From: Salinispora oceanensis | GTDB taxonomy: Bacteria > Actinomycetota > Actinomycetes > Mycobacteriales > Micromonosporaceae | Length of the DNA: 64,000 nucleotides | Reading direction: 5' to 3' | Assembly: GCF_000383575.1 (NCBI RefSeq) | Contig: NZ_KB911579.1 | Coordinates: forward strand, 4,611,424 to 4,675,423 | Shown here: positions 17,496-26,610 of the stretch, piece after piece | How the letters are laid out: the number at the start of each line of letters is the position of its first letter | Position numbering within the stretch: position 1 is the first letter of the stretch | The notes under the pieces: model-generated | Told to the model about the DNA's origin: nothing | Databases searched by the model: none | What the model saw: only the letters and a program-made list of their open reading frames with translations | Program-made: the position numbers and the translations under genes

Positions 17496-18403
17496 TCGTC
17501 GGTGCCCGGCGGCGTCGGCTGGGATCGCGAGTCACGGAGCGGGTCGGCCGGATTCGGGCCCACCGGGAATGGCGGCGGCGTGCCCCCGAAACTTGGACAC
17601 AGCCGTTGGTGGCTGCACCAGTCACAGAGCCGGCTTGGCCGCGGGCGGAAGTCCTGGGCGGCGGTGGCGACCTCGATCGCCCGCCAGAGCGCCACCACCG
17701 TGCGCTCGAATCGCACCAATTCGTCGGCGTCCGGGGTGTAGTCGCAGACCTCGACATCTTTCAGATAGAGCAGCCGCAGCACCCGCGGTACCACGCCGCG
17801 GGTACGCCACAACACCAGGGCGTAGAACTTGAGCTGGAACAGTGCCCGCGCCTCGAACGCCTCCCGCGGTGCGCCGCCGGTCTTGTAGTCGACCACCCGC
17901 AGTGCGCCGTCCGGCGCCACGTCTAGCCGGTCCAGGTAGCCCCGGATCAGCAGTTCCTCGTCTACTACCGCGGAGATCAGACTTTCCCGCTCGGCCGGCT
18001 CCAGGCGGCGTGGATCCTCCACCGCGAAGTAGCCCTGGAGCAGCCCCGCGGCCGAGCGTAGGAACGTTGACCGGGCCTCGCCGTCGCCGGTGAACAGGGC
18101 GGCCAGCTCCGGCTGCTCGGTGACCAGCCGTTCCCACTGCGGAGCCACCAGGTCACTGGCGGCCCGCGGGGTGCGGCCGGCGGGGGGCAGGTCGAACAGC
18201 CGCTCCAGTACGGCGTGGACCAGGGTGCCCCGGGCCTGCTCCACGGTGGGCTGCTCGGGGAGCCGGTCGATGCTGCGGAACCGGTAGAGCAGCGGGCAGG
18301 TCTTGAAGTCGGCCGCCCGGGAGGGGGACAGCGAGGCCCGCACCGTGGCCGGCACCTCCGCCGTGGGCGAGAGCTGCTGGGATGTCACCGGATCCGCTGT
18401 CAT
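17492..18403 (-). CDS. RecB-family (PD-(D/E)XK) nuclease with Fe-S cluster, Rv2119-like
   Basis: 303 residues. The nuclease core runs from RGTLVHAVLERLF (His63) through IRGYLDRLD (Asp158) to RVVDYKTG (Asp172, Lys174), the catalytic triad of the RecB/Cas4/AddB-C fold. Four cysteines (Cys36 and the C-terminal Cys260, Cys263, Cys269) are spaced like the iron-sulfur cluster ligands of AddB and Cas4. In M. tuberculosis the homologue (Rv2119) lies beside trmI and the proteasome genes, as here. The start at ATG 18403 drops a low-complexity upstream extension; no ribosome binding site is evident, so it may be leaderless. It diverges from the M50 protease gene. Exact DNA substrate unknown. Confidence 0.85.
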   Translation of the reverse strand: MTADPVTSQQLSPTAEVPATVRASLSPSRAADFKTCPLLYRFRSIDRLPEQPTVEQARGTLVHAVLERLFDLPPAGRTPRAASDLVAPQWERLVTEQPELAALFTGDGEARSTFLRSAAGLLQGYFAVEDPRRLEPAERESLISAVVDEELLIRGYLDRLDVAPDGALRVVDYKTGGAPREAFEARALFQLKFYALVLWRTRGVVPRVLRLLYLKDVEVCDYTPDADELVRFERTVVALWRAIEVATAAQDFRPRPSRLCDWCSHQRLCPSFGGTPPPFPVGPNPADPLRDSRSQPTPPGTDE

Positions 18404-18487
18404 GACCGCAAAGGGTAGGGCACCGGGGTGACAGCGTGACCCGCGCCGTCTGCAAGGCATGATCCGCTCCCGCGTAGCATCGGGCCA

Positions 18488-19630
18488 GTGGAGTCCAGGA
18501 GGCGAGCCCCGCGTCGACCGGCCGGGGTAACGGTCGGCCGGGTGATCGGGGTGCCGCTGCACCTCGACTGGTCGATGCTGCTACTCACCCTGGCTGTCAC
18601 CGTGCTGTACGCCGATTTCGCCCGTCGGGAGCTTGCTCTATCTCCGGCCGGTGGCTACCTGATCGGCCTCGGCTTCGTCGTCTCCCTACTCGGGTCGGTG
18701 CTGCTGCACGAGCTCGGTCATGCCCTCACCGCCCGCCGATTCGGAATCGGGGTCCGGGGCATCACCCTGGAGCTACTCGGTGGCTACACCGAGATGGACC
18801 GAGATGCCCCGACTCCCCGGGCTGATTTGCTGGTATCCCTCGCCGGGCCGGCGGTCTCCGCGGTACTGGGCGCCGTGGCGGTCACCGTCACCCTGGCGCT
18901 CCCCGAGCGCACCCTGGCGCACCAGCTCGCCTTCCAGCTCGCGGTGAGCAACGTCGTGGTCGCGGTGTTCAACGCGCTGCCCGGGCTGCCGCTCGACGGC
19001 GGTCGCGTGCTGCGGGCCGTCATCTGGGCCGCCACCCGGGACCGGCACCGGGCCACCGAGGTGGCGGGCTGGGTCGGTCGGGTTGTCGCCGTCGGTACGG
19101 GCGGGGGCGCCGTCGTGCTAGCCCTGACCCGTCCGCCGACGCCGCCGGTGCTGCTCGCGATACCGCTGATGCTGCTGGTCGCGGTCACCCTCTGGCGGGG
19201 CGCCGGGCAGTCCATTCGGCTGGCCCGGATCACCCGCCGGCTTCCGTTGATTGATCTCTCCCGGCTGGCCCGCCCGGTCTGCCTCGTTCCGACCGGCACC
19301 CCGCTGGCCGAGGCGCAGCGGCGCGCGGCCGGAGCCAACCCAGCGGCGGCGCTGTTGGTCACCGACTCAGCGGGCTGCCCACTCGCCCTGGTCAACCCGG
19401 CTGCCGTCGCGGCGGTCGCGGTCAACCGCCGGCCTTGGTTGCCGGTGGACGCGGTGGCCCGGCCGCTGGCCGAGGTGCCGACCGTGCCGGTCGACCTTGA
19501 CGGCGAGCAGGTGATGGAGACCGTGCGGCGCCACCCGGGCGCACAGTACGTGGTGACCTCAGGCGAAGATGTCGTCGGCATCCTGTACCTCGCGGATCTT
19601 GCTCAGCTGCTCGAACCCCACCGGAGATGA
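18488..19630 (+). CDS. Site-2 protease family (M50) membrane metalloprotease with CBS-like tail
   Basis: 380 residues. HELGH (His74, Glu75, His78) and NALPGLPLDGG (Asn162, Asp170) are the zinc-binding and third-ligand motifs of intramembrane M50 proteases. Five to six hydrophobic helices cover residues 20-230. The soluble C-terminal part (about 250-380) resembles a pair of CBS domains, with the phrase VMETVRRHPGAQYVV. It probably cuts a membrane-bound substrate such as an anti-sigma factor. Substrate unknown. GTG 18488 lies 84 bases from the divergent nuclease start. trmI starts 5 bases after the stop, so they share a transcript. Confidence 0.85.
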   Translation: MESRRRAPRRPAGVTVGRVIGVPLHLDWSMLLLTLAVTVLYADFARRELALSPAGGYLIGLGFVVSLLGSVLLHELGHALTARRFGIGVRGITLELLGGYTEMDRDAPTPRADLLVSLAGPAVSAVLGAVAVTVTLALPERTLAHQLAFQLAVSNVVVAVFNALPGLPLDGGRVLRAVIWAATRDRHRATEVAGWVGRVVAVGTGGGAVVLALTRPPTPPVLLAIPLMLLVAVTLWRGAGQSIRLARITRRLPLIDLSRLARPVCLVPTGTPLAEAQRRAAGANPAAALLVTDSAGCPLALVNPAAVAAVAVNRRPWLPVDAVARPLAEVPTVPVDLDGEQVMETVRRHPGAQYVVTSGEDVVGILYLADLAQLLEPHRR

Positions 19631-19634
19631 ACAC

Positions 19635-20591
19635 GTGACTGCACCGCCCTCCGACGCGCCCGACCAGCACGTCCCCGCACCGCCTCCAGCGCGCCGGGGG
19701 CCCTTTCAGCCCGGTGACCGGGTGCAGTTGACCGACCCGAAGGGGCGAATGCACACAGTTACCCTCGAGCCGGGCAAGGAGTTCCACACCCATCGCGGCA
19801 TCCTGCACCACGACGCCCTGATCGGTCAGCCCGACGGCAGCGTCGTCAGTACCGCTGGCGGCGGTACGGCGTTCCTGGCCCTGCGCCCGCTGCTCGCCGA
19901 CTATGTCCTGTCGATGCCGCGCGGCGCCCAGGTGATCTACCCGAAGGACTCGGCTCAGATCGTCGCGATGGGCGATGTCTTCCCCGGCGCGCGGGTGCTG
20001 GAGGCGGGGGCCGGGTCCGGTGCGCTGAGCTGTTCCCTCCTGCGCGCCGTCGGCCCCACTGGAGAGCTGCACTCGTGGGAGGTGCGCGACGACTTCGCGC
20101 AGATCGCCCGACGTAACGTCGAGGCGTTCTTCGGCGGCCCGCACCCAGCCTGGCGGCTGCGGGTCGGGGACGTGGCGGCGAACCCGGAGACCGGTTTCGA
20201 CCGGATCATCTTGGACATGCTCACGCCCTGGGAGCAGCTCGACATGGTCGAGCGGGCCCTGGTGCCCGGTGGGGTGCTGATTGGGTACGTCGCTACCACC
20301 CCGCAGCTATCCGAGTTGGTGGAGGCGCTGCGGGAGCGGGGTGGCTGGACGGAGCCGCGGGCCTGGGAGTCACTGGTCCGGGACTGGCACGCGGAGGGGT
20401 TGGCCGTTCGGCCCGACCACCGGATGATCGCGCACACCGCGTTCCTGGTGTCTGCGCGTAAGCTCGCCCCGGGTGTTATCGCCCCACCCCGCCGTCGTAA
20501 GCCCAGCAAGGGTATGGAGGCGTACGCGCAGCGCCGGGCGGTGCTGCGGGAGGCGGCGGCCGCCCAGGCCGGCTCGGTGGAGGAGGGATGA
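19635..20591 (+). CDS. trmI: tRNA (adenine-58-N1) methyltransferase
   Basis: 318 residues. The N-terminal beta domain (about 22-105) includes GRMHTVTLEPGKEFHTHRG. The Rossmann domain opens with VLEAGAGSGALS (121-132), binding S-adenosylmethionine, and has the DMLTPWE acidic/loop motif near 186. It methylates N1 of A58 in the T-loop of tRNA, and the M. tuberculosis homologue is Rv2118c. The GTG at 19635 follows CCGGAGATGAACAC and removes a spurious 22-codon extension. It follows the M50 gene by 4 bases. Confidence 0.92.
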   Translation: MTAPPSDAPDQHVPAPPPARRGPFQPGDRVQLTDPKGRMHTVTLEPGKEFHTHRGILHHDALIGQPDGSVVSTAGGGTAFLALRPLLADYVLSMPRGAQVIYPKDSAQIVAMGDVFPGARVLEAGAGSGALSCSLLRAVGPTGELHSWEVRDDFAQIARRNVEAFFGGPHPAWRLRVGDVAANPETGFDRIILDMLTPWEQLDMVERALVPGGVLIGYVATTPQLSELVEALRERGGWTEPRAWESLVRDWHAEGLAVRPDHRMIAHTAFLVSARKLAPGVIAPPRRRKPSKGMEAYAQRRAVLREAAAAQAGSVEEG

Positions 20592-20672
20592 CGGTCATGA
20601 CGGTCGAGCAGGACAGCGGGGAATGACGCGACAGCGGCCGACCGGCGTGGACCGGTGGTGCGGGGAGGCGGA

Positions 20673-21245
20673 ATGAAACGGCCGGGCCTGGGCGGCGGCG
20701 ACGTGCCAGCGGTGTTTCCGGACTGGTCGCCGTATCGGGACCTCGAGTCCGCGACGCGCGCCTACCTGCGCGACCCGGATGTGGCCCTGGAGGCGCTCGG
20801 CGGTGTGCTTCGCGGTGCCTCCGTGCTCGGCTTCACCCTGGAGCGGTTCGTCAACGAGGTCAACGGAGTCTGGCAGGAGGTGGTCATCTGTGATGGCAGC
20901 CGCCTGGTCCTCTGGCACGGTGAGGACATCCCGCCCGGGGAGGGCCCACCTGGCTCGATGACCTCCTCGCTGCGGGTGGTGCCGGTCTCCTCGGTCACCG
21001 AGGTGGGGTGTCGGCGGCGGCTCACCCGCGTTGACGACGGTACCGTGCGGGTGGACGGTACCGATGTCTATCTGTTGTTGCGGTCGCTGGACGAGGCGCC
21101 GTCGGGGGAGGAAGGGGCCGGTTCGCTCCGGCATGACGCGTTGCGCTTCGGCAAGACCCTCGATGACGGCGGCGCCGGGCAGATCGCCCGCCTTGAGGAG
21201 TTCGCCCGGTTGGTCGCCTCGGCCGTCGGCCGGCCACTGCGCTGA
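20673..21245 (+). CDS. Conserved actinobacterial protein of unknown function (Rv2117-region type)
   Basis: 190 residues, no signal peptide or membrane segment. A charged alpha/beta protein with LERFVNEVNGVWQEVVICDGSRLVLWHGED in the middle and a C-terminal helix ARLEEFARLVASAV. The start ATG 20673 is fixed by GGAGG (20663-20667). It sits between trmI and the mpa/ferredoxin pair. I do not recognise a catalytic motif. Function unknown; its position suggests housekeeping rather than accessory status. Confidence 0.75.
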   Translation: MKRPGLGGGDVPAVFPDWSPYRDLESATRAYLRDPDVALEALGGVLRGASVLGFTLERFVNEVNGVWQEVVICDGSRLVLWHGEDIPPGEGPPGSMTSSLRVVPVSSVTEVGCRRRLTRVDDGTVRVDGTDVYLLLRSLDEAPSGEEGAGSLRHDALRFGKTLDDGGAGQIARLEEFARLVASAVGRPLR

Positions 21246-21330
21246 GGAAGGGCCACTCGGCTGAGGGCTGACCGCCACGCGTTCGGCGGGAGCCGCTCGG
21301 GTGCGGCAGCGCCACACCCGGCGTCGGCGG

Positions 21331-21624
21331 TCAGTCTTCGGCCGCTGGACCGGCGACTGGCGTGCCGTCGCCGCCGCGGAGCACGTGGATGCACTCGCCC
21401 GGGCACTCCTTCGCCGAGTCGATCACCTCAAGTCGGAGGTGTTCCGGCACCTCCACCCGACCGCCCGGGGCCTGTACCAGCTCGCCGTCCGGCCCTTTGA
21501 CGTAGGCGAGTCCGTCGATGTCGAACTCGAAGACCTCCGGCGCGTACTGGACGCACAGTCCATCGCCCGTGCACAGGTCCTGGTCCACCCAGACCTGTAG
21601 CTGGTCCGTCGCGACCTCGATCAC
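21331..21624 (-). CDS. Small ferredoxin, [3Fe-4S]/[4Fe-4S] type
   Basis: 97 residues. Cluster ligands are Cys18 and Cys24 in CTGDGLC, plus Cys74 and Cys78 in CPGEC. The usual middle cysteine of CxxCxxC is replaced by Asp (CxxDxxC), as in [3Fe-4S] ferredoxins and those with an Asp ligand. Most of the protein is acidic, suiting an electron donor, for example to a cytochrome P450 or an oxidoreductase. GTG 21624 follows GGGGGAACC on the minus strand. It is divergent from mpa and convergent with the preceding gene. Partner unknown. Confidence 0.85.
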   Translation of the reverse strand: MIEVATDQLQVWVDQDLCTGDGLCVQYAPEVFEFDIDGLAYVKGPDGELVQAPGGRVEVPEHLRLEVIDSAKECPGECIHVLRGGDGTPVAGPAAED

Positions 21625-21798
21625 GGTTCCCCCAGGTTCGTCCGTCGTACGCCTTGACGGTACCCGAACCGTCGGATGGGTTCCCGAGCCCACCCGGGGC
21701 GATCAAGGTTCGGTGACGAGGGTGTTGCATGGGACCGAATCGGCCTCATAGCGGTTAGTGTTAGGGCAGAACGTTCAAGCCCCCCGGGGAGGTGGGAC

Positions 21799-23580
21799 GT
21801 GGCACGCAGCGACGACGCGGACTCGCGCGCCGCACGGTGGGAGAAGGAGGCCCACGATCTCTCCACGCAGGTCGCGTTCCTGCAAGAGGAACTCGCTCTG
21901 GTGCGGCGCAAGTTGACCGAAAGCCCCCGACAGGTCCGGCAGCTCGAAGAGCGGCTGGCGGCTGCCCAGGCTCAGCTAGGGCGGCTGACTGAAAACAATG
22001 AGCGGCTCGTGAGCACTCTCAAGGAGGCGCGAGCGCAGATCGTGACGCTCAAGGAGGAGATCGACCGGCTCGCCCAGCCGCCGAGCGGCTACGGCGTCTT
22101 CCTGGCACGCCACGACGACGGCACGGTGGATGTGTTCACCGGTGGCCGCAAGCTCCGGGTAGCCGTCTCACCGTCCCTGGAGGTCGCCGAGCTGCGCCGG
22201 GGGCAGGAGGTCCTGCTCAACGATGCGCTCAACATCGTTGACGCGTTCGGTTATGAGCGGGCCGGTGAGGTGGTCATGCTCAAGGAGGTGCTCGCGGGGC
22301 CGGACGGTGCTCCCGGCGACCGCGCCCTCGTGGTCTCCCACTCCGACGAGGAGCGCGTCGTGCACCTCGCGGAGACGTTGATCAACGCCCCGATTCGGGC
22401 GGGTGACTCCCTCATGATCGAGCCTCGCTCGGCGTACGCCTATGAGCGGATTCCGAAGAGTGAGGTCGAGGAGCTGGTCCTGGAGGAGGTGCCGGATGTC
22501 GACTACACCGACATCGGCGGTCTCCACGCGCAGATCGAGCAGATTCGCGACGCGGTGGAGCTGCCGTTCCTGCACGCTGACCTGTTCCGGGAGCACCAGC
22601 TTCGGCCACCGAAGGGCATCCTGCTCTACGGGCCGCCGGGGTGCGGTAAGACCCTGATCGCCAAGGCGGTGGCGAACTCGCTGGCGAAGAAGATCGCCGA
22701 GCGGCGTGGCGAGGAGAAGCACACCAGCTACTTCCTCAACATCAAGGGCCCGGAGCTGCTCAACAAGTACGTCGGCGAGACCGAGCGGCACATCCGGCTG
22801 GTCTTCCAGCGGGCCCGGGAGAAGGCCGGCGAGGGGACGCCGGTCATCGTGTTCTTTGACGAGATGGACTCGGTGTTCCGCACCCGGGGCTCCGGCGTCT
22901 CGTCGGATGTGGAGAACACCATCGTCCCGCAGCTGCTCAGCGAGATCGACGGGGTGGAAGGTCTGGAGAACGTCATCGTCATCGGCGCCTCCAACCGGGA
23001 GGACATGATCGATCCGGCGATCCTGCGGCCGGGTCGGCTCGATGTCAAGATCAAGATCGAGCGGCCGGATGCCGAGGCGGCGAAGGACATCTTCTCCAAG
23101 TACATCCTCCCCGGGCTACCCCTGCACCCGGACGACCTGGCCGAGCACGGCAGCGATCCGCAGGCCACCGTTGCGGCGATGATCGACGCGGTCGTCCTGC
23201 GGATGTACTCGGAGACCGAGGAGAACCGCTTCCTCGAGGTCACCTACGCCAACGGCGACAAGGATGTCCTCTACTTCAAGGACTTCAACTCCGGTGCGAT
23301 GATCCAGAACATCGTGGACCGGGGTAAGAAGATGGCTATCAAGGAGTTCCTCACCTCCGCCCGCAAGGGCCTGCGGCTGCAACACCTCCTTGACGCCTGC
23401 GTTGACGAGTTCCGGGAGAACGAGGACCTACCCAACACCACCAACCCCGACGACTGGGCGCGCATCTCCGGCAAGAAGGGCGAGCGGATCGTCTACATCC
23501 GCACGCTCGTCTCCGGCGGCAAGGGCACCGATGCGGGCCGGTCCATCGAGACCGCCAGTAACACCGGCCAGTATCTCTGA
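21799..23580 (+). CDS. mpa: Mycobacterial proteasome ATPase (Mpa/ARC)
   Basis: 593 residues. The N-terminal coiled coil (about 10-90, with LQEELALVRRKL and LKEEIDRLAQ) binds Pup. Two OB-type beta domains follow (about 95-240), then the AAA+ module: Walker A GPPGCGKT (Lys284) and Walker B VIVFFDEMDSVF, with the arginine-finger region ASNREDMIDPAIL. The protein ends GQYL, whose penultimate Tyr docks in the proteasome alpha ring and opens the gate. It unfolds pupylated proteins and feeds them into PrcAB. GTG 21799 follows GGGGAGGTGGGAC; the longer frame upstream is not needed. A strong hairpin follows the stop, so dop has its own promoter. Confidence 0.97.
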   Translation: MARSDDADSRAARWEKEAHDLSTQVAFLQEELALVRRKLTESPRQVRQLEERLAAAQAQLGRLTENNERLVSTLKEARAQIVTLKEEIDRLAQPPSGYGVFLARHDDGTVDVFTGGRKLRVAVSPSLEVAELRRGQEVLLNDALNIVDAFGYERAGEVVMLKEVLAGPDGAPGDRALVVSHSDEERVVHLAETLINAPIRAGDSLMIEPRSAYAYERIPKSEVEELVLEEVPDVDYTDIGGLHAQIEQIRDAVELPFLHADLFREHQLRPPKGILLYGPPGCGKTLIAKAVANSLAKKIAERRGEEKHTSYFLNIKGPELLNKYVGETERHIRLVFQRAREKAGEGTPVIVFFDEMDSVFRTRGSGVSSDVENTIVPQLLSEIDGVEGLENVIVIGASNREDMIDPAILRPGRLDVKIKIERPDAEAAKDIFSKYILPGLPLHPDDLAEHGSDPQATVAAMIDAVVLRMYSETEENRFLEVTYANGDKDVLYFKDFNSGAMIQNIVDRGKKMAIKEFLTSARKGLRLQHLLDACVDEFRENEDLPNTTNPDDWARISGKKGERIVYIRTLVSGGKGTDAGRSIETASNTGQYL

Positions 23581-23583
23581 CGA

Positions 23584-23632
23584 CGAAGGTCATGGGCCCG
23601 GGTCGGGTTAGGACCCGGGCCCATGACCTTCG
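23584..23632 (+). terminator. Strong hairpin after mpa
   Basis: A 21-base arm (23584-23604, starting CGAAGGTCATGGGCC) pairs perfectly with 23612-23632 around a seven-base loop, four bases after the mpa stop codon. No T-run follows. Confidence 0.85.
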
Positions 23633-23728
23633 CTGAGTAATTGCTTCGCACCGCCGCGTCACGTTCGGGTGCGGTGCCGACTACTCTCGACGAAGGGATC
23701 GGTCGGGGCGAGTGAAGCGGGTAGGTTT

Positions 23729-25246
23729 ATGAGCGTTAGACGGATCATGGGTACCGAGGTCGAGTACGGCATCTCCGTGCCCAGCCAGGCCGGGGCGAAC
23801 CCAATGGTCACCTCCTCGCAGGTGGTCAACGCCTATGGTGCGCGTCCCGAGCTCAACCGCGGGGGGCGCGCTCGCTGGGACTACGAGGAGGAGTCGCCGC
23901 TGCGCGACGCCCGTGGCTTCACCTATTCCGGCGCCGCGTACGACCCGGCGGAGGCCCTCGCCGACGAGGATCTCGGCCTGGCCAACGTGATTCTCACCAA
24001 CGGCGCCCGGCTCTACGTGGACCATGCCCATCCGGAGTACTCCACTCCGGAGGTGACCACTCCATGGGACCTGGTGCGTTGGGACAAGGCGGGGGAGCGG
24101 GTGATGGCAGAGGCGGCCCGACGTGCCGCCACCATCCCCGGTAGCCACCCCATACATCTGTACAAGAACAACACCGACAACAAGGGCGCGAGCTACGGCT
24201 CCCACGAGAACTACCTGATGCGGCGGCAGACACCCTTCGCCGACATCGTCACATTTCTGACTCCGTTCTTTGTCACCCGGCAGATCGTCGCTGGGGCCGG
24301 CCGGGTCGGCCTCGGCCAGGACGGTGGGCAGGCGGGCTTCCAGATCTCCCAGCGCGCCGACTTCTTCGAGGTTGAGGTGGGGCTGGAGACCACGCTAAAG
24401 CGGCCCATCATCAACACTCGCGACGAACCGCACGCCGATGCGGACAAGTACCGCCGGCTGCACGTCATCATCGGCGATGCCAACCTGTCGGAGATCTCCA
24501 CGTATCTCAAGGTCGGCACGACCGCGCTGATCCTCACCATGATCGAGGAGAAGGCGCTCGCCCCGGACCTCGGCATCGCGGACCCGGTCAGTGAGCTGCG
24601 TGCGGTCAGCCACGACCCCTCGCTCGGCCACCTCATGCGGCTGCGGGACGGGCGGCGGCTCACCGCGTTGGACGTCCAGTGGGCCTACTACGAGCGGGTG
24701 CGCTCGTTCGTGGACGACCGGTACGGCAGCGACGTTGACGAGCAGACCGCCGACGTGTTGGAACAGTGGGAGGGCGTGCTGGACCGGCTGGGCCGGGACG
24801 TTTTCCTCTGCGCTGACGAGCTCGACTGGGTGGCGAAGCTGCGGTTGCTGGAGGGCTACCGGGAGCGGGAGAAGCTCGGCTGGGGGTCACCCAAACTGCA
24901 ACTGGTTGACCTGCAGTACTCCGATGTTCGGCCGGAGAAGGGGCTCTACCACCGGTTGGTGTCGCGGGGCGCGATGAGGACACTGCTGCCGGCGGAGGCG
25001 GCCCAGGTCGCGATGACCGAGCCGCCGGAGGACACCCGGGCCTACTTCCGGGGCCGCTGCCTCGCCCAGTTCGCCTCCGAGGTGGTTGCGGCGAGTTGGG
25101 ATTCGGTCATCTTCGACGTGGGCCGGGAGTCGCTGGTGCGGGTGCCGATGATGGAGCCGGAGCGGGGCACCCGCGCGCACGTCGGTGCCCTCTTCGACCG
25201 CTGCGAGAGCGCCAAGGATCTGCTGGAGACGCTCACCGGTGGTTGA
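23729..25246 (+). CDS. dop: Depupylase / Pup deamidase
   Basis: 505 residues. It begins MSVRRIMGTEVEYG, with the metal-binding Glu of the PafA/Dop (glutamine-synthetase-like) family. Asp98 in YVDHAHPEY corresponds to the catalytic Asp. The insert at about 38-80 (ARPELNRGGRARWDYEEESPLRD) is the Dop-specific loop missing in PafA. RPIINTRDEPHADADKYRRLH binds nucleotide/metal. In species whose Pup ends in Gln, Dop deamidates it. Here Pup already ends in Glu, so only depupylation may be needed. The ATG at 23729 was chosen over an upstream start because conserved sequence begins there. pup follows about 100 bases downstream. Confidence 0.95.
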   Translation: MSVRRIMGTEVEYGISVPSQAGANPMVTSSQVVNAYGARPELNRGGRARWDYEEESPLRDARGFTYSGAAYDPAEALADEDLGLANVILTNGARLYVDHAHPEYSTPEVTTPWDLVRWDKAGERVMAEAARRAATIPGSHPIHLYKNNTDNKGASYGSHENYLMRRQTPFADIVTFLTPFFVTRQIVAGAGRVGLGQDGGQAGFQISQRADFFEVEVGLETTLKRPIINTRDEPHADADKYRRLHVIIGDANLSEISTYLKVGTTALILTMIEEKALAPDLGIADPVSELRAVSHDPSLGHLMRLRDGRRLTALDVQWAYYERVRSFVDDRYGSDVDEQTADVLEQWEGVLDRLGRDVFLCADELDWVAKLRLLEGYREREKLGWGSPKLQLVDLQYSDVRPEKGLYHRLVSRGAMRTLLPAEAAQVAMTEPPEDTRAYFRGRCLAQFASEVVAASWDSVIFDVGRESLVRVPMMEPERGTRAHVGALFDRCESAKDLLETLTGG

Positions 25247-25350
25247 GCCGTCCCACGTGGTGGCCCCGGATCACGTGACTGGCGCGCGACGGGCCATTTC
25301 GTCGTCCGCGCGAGGTAAGTTCGTCGCAGACGATCGTGGAGGAGGCAGCC

Positions 25351-25566
25351 ATGGCGAGCCGTGACAGCGGGGGGCAGTCGCAGACCGGCCGGTCCCAGCA
25401 GAACGAGGAGATCGAGGACGTCACGACGGAGGCGAGCGCGGAAGCCGCCGAGCGACACGCCGAGATCACCGAGGACGTGGACGACCTACTCGACGAGATC
25501 GACTCCGTCCTTGAGGAGAACGCCGAGGAGTTCGTCCGGGGCTACGTGCAGAAGGGTGGGGAGTAG
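25351..25566 (+). CDS. pup: Prokaryotic ubiquitin-like protein Pup, ending Gly-Gly-Glu
   Basis: 71 residues, mostly disordered and acidic. The Pup signature DVDDLLDEIDSVLEENAEE is the helix that docks on the Mpa coiled coil, and the protein ends YVQKGGE. The codons GGT GGG GAG TAG confirm a C-terminal Glu. M. tuberculosis Pup ends in Gln and must be deamidated by Dop first; this form can be ligated directly by PafA through its side-chain carboxylate. GGAGGAGG (about 25338-25345) precedes ATG 25351. It lies between dop and prcB, the usual order. Confidence 0.97.
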   Translation: MASRDSGGQSQTGRSQQNEEIEDVTTEASAEAAERHAEITEDVDDLLDEIDSVLEENAEEFVRGYVQKGGE

Positions 25567-25716
25567 GAGTCGGGGCGGGATTCGCCACCACCTGGACACG
25601 ATCACCGCGCCGCAAGGGTGCGGGATACCCTGCTTTAACCGCAACGGTGGTCCTGGCTGGTTCCGGAGAAGTCCGGGTAGACCGACCAGGACGATCACGT
25701 ACCTGAGAGGAACCAC

Positions 25717-26556
25717 GTGGCAGCGGCTTTCGACCCATCCGGGCGGCTTCCGGATCTGTTCACCAGCACGGGGACGTCCTCCTTCTCCGCGTTCCTGAGC
25801 AAAGCGGCGCCGGAGTTGCTGCCTGGACGCCGGACGCTGCCGCCCGGGGCGGCCACGGACCTGACGCCGCACGCGACCACTATCGTTGCCATGGTCGCTG
25901 ACGGTGGGGTTGTGCTGGCGGCCGACCGCCGCGCCACCATGGGCAACCTGATCGCCCAGCGGGACATCGAGAAGGTGTATCCGGCGGACGCATACTCCCT
26001 CGTGGGCATGGCGGGTGCCGCCGGAGTCGGGATCGAGCTGCTTCGACTCTTTCGGGTCGAGCTGGAGCACTACGAGAAGATCGAGGGCGCGATGCTCTCG
26101 CTCGACGGTAAGGCCAACCGGTTGGCCGCGATGGTTCGGGGCAATCTCGGCGCGGCGATGCAGGGGCTCGCTGTGGTCCCGCTCTTCGCCGGCTTCGACC
26201 TGGCCGCAACGGATCCGGCGAAGGCCGGTCGGATCTTCAGCTTCGATGTGACCGGCGGTCCCTACGAGGAGACCGGCTACGACGCGGTCGGCTCCGGCTC
26301 CTTGTTCGCCAAGGCGGCGCTGAAGAAACGGTTCCGGGTCGGGCTCTCCGTTGACGACGCGGTGCGCCTGGCCGTGGAGGCCCTCTATGACGCGGCTGAC
26401 GACGACACCGCGACCGGCGGACCGGACCTCACCCGGCGGATCTATCCGGTGGTGATGTCCGCAACGGCGGAGGGCACGTACCGACTCACCGAGGCGGAGA
26501 CGGCGGCGATCGCCGAAAGTGTGGTCGCCGGCCGGATGGAGAATCCCGGCGGCTGA
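25717..26556 (+). CDS. prcB: Proteasome beta subunit (catalytic)
   Basis: 279 residues. A 53-residue propeptide ends ...DLTPHA, followed by TTIVAM. The first Thr (Thr54) becomes the N-terminal nucleophile after self-cleavage. Typical motifs follow: AADRRATMGN, the Lys in DIEKVY, RGNLGAAMQGL, and YDAADDDTATGGPDL near the C-terminus. It assembles in two heptameric rings between PrcA rings. GTG 25717 follows GAGAGGAACCAC. prcA starts 54 bases after the stop. Confidence 0.97.
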   Translation: MAAAFDPSGRLPDLFTSTGTSSFSAFLSKAAPELLPGRRTLPPGAATDLTPHATTIVAMVADGGVVLAADRRATMGNLIAQRDIEKVYPADAYSLVGMAGAAGVGIELLRLFRVELEHYEKIEGAMLSLDGKANRLAAMVRGNLGAAMQGLAVVPLFAGFDLAATDPAKAGRIFSFDVTGGPYEETGYDAVGSGSLFAKAALKKRFRVGLSVDDAVRLAVEALYDAADDDTATGGPDLTRRIYPVVMSATAEGTYRLTEAETAAIAESVVAGRMENPGG

Positions 26557-26610
26557 GCCTCCCCTACCCGACCCAGTGACCAGCACAGCGCCGTAAGGAG
26601 AACTTCTGTC

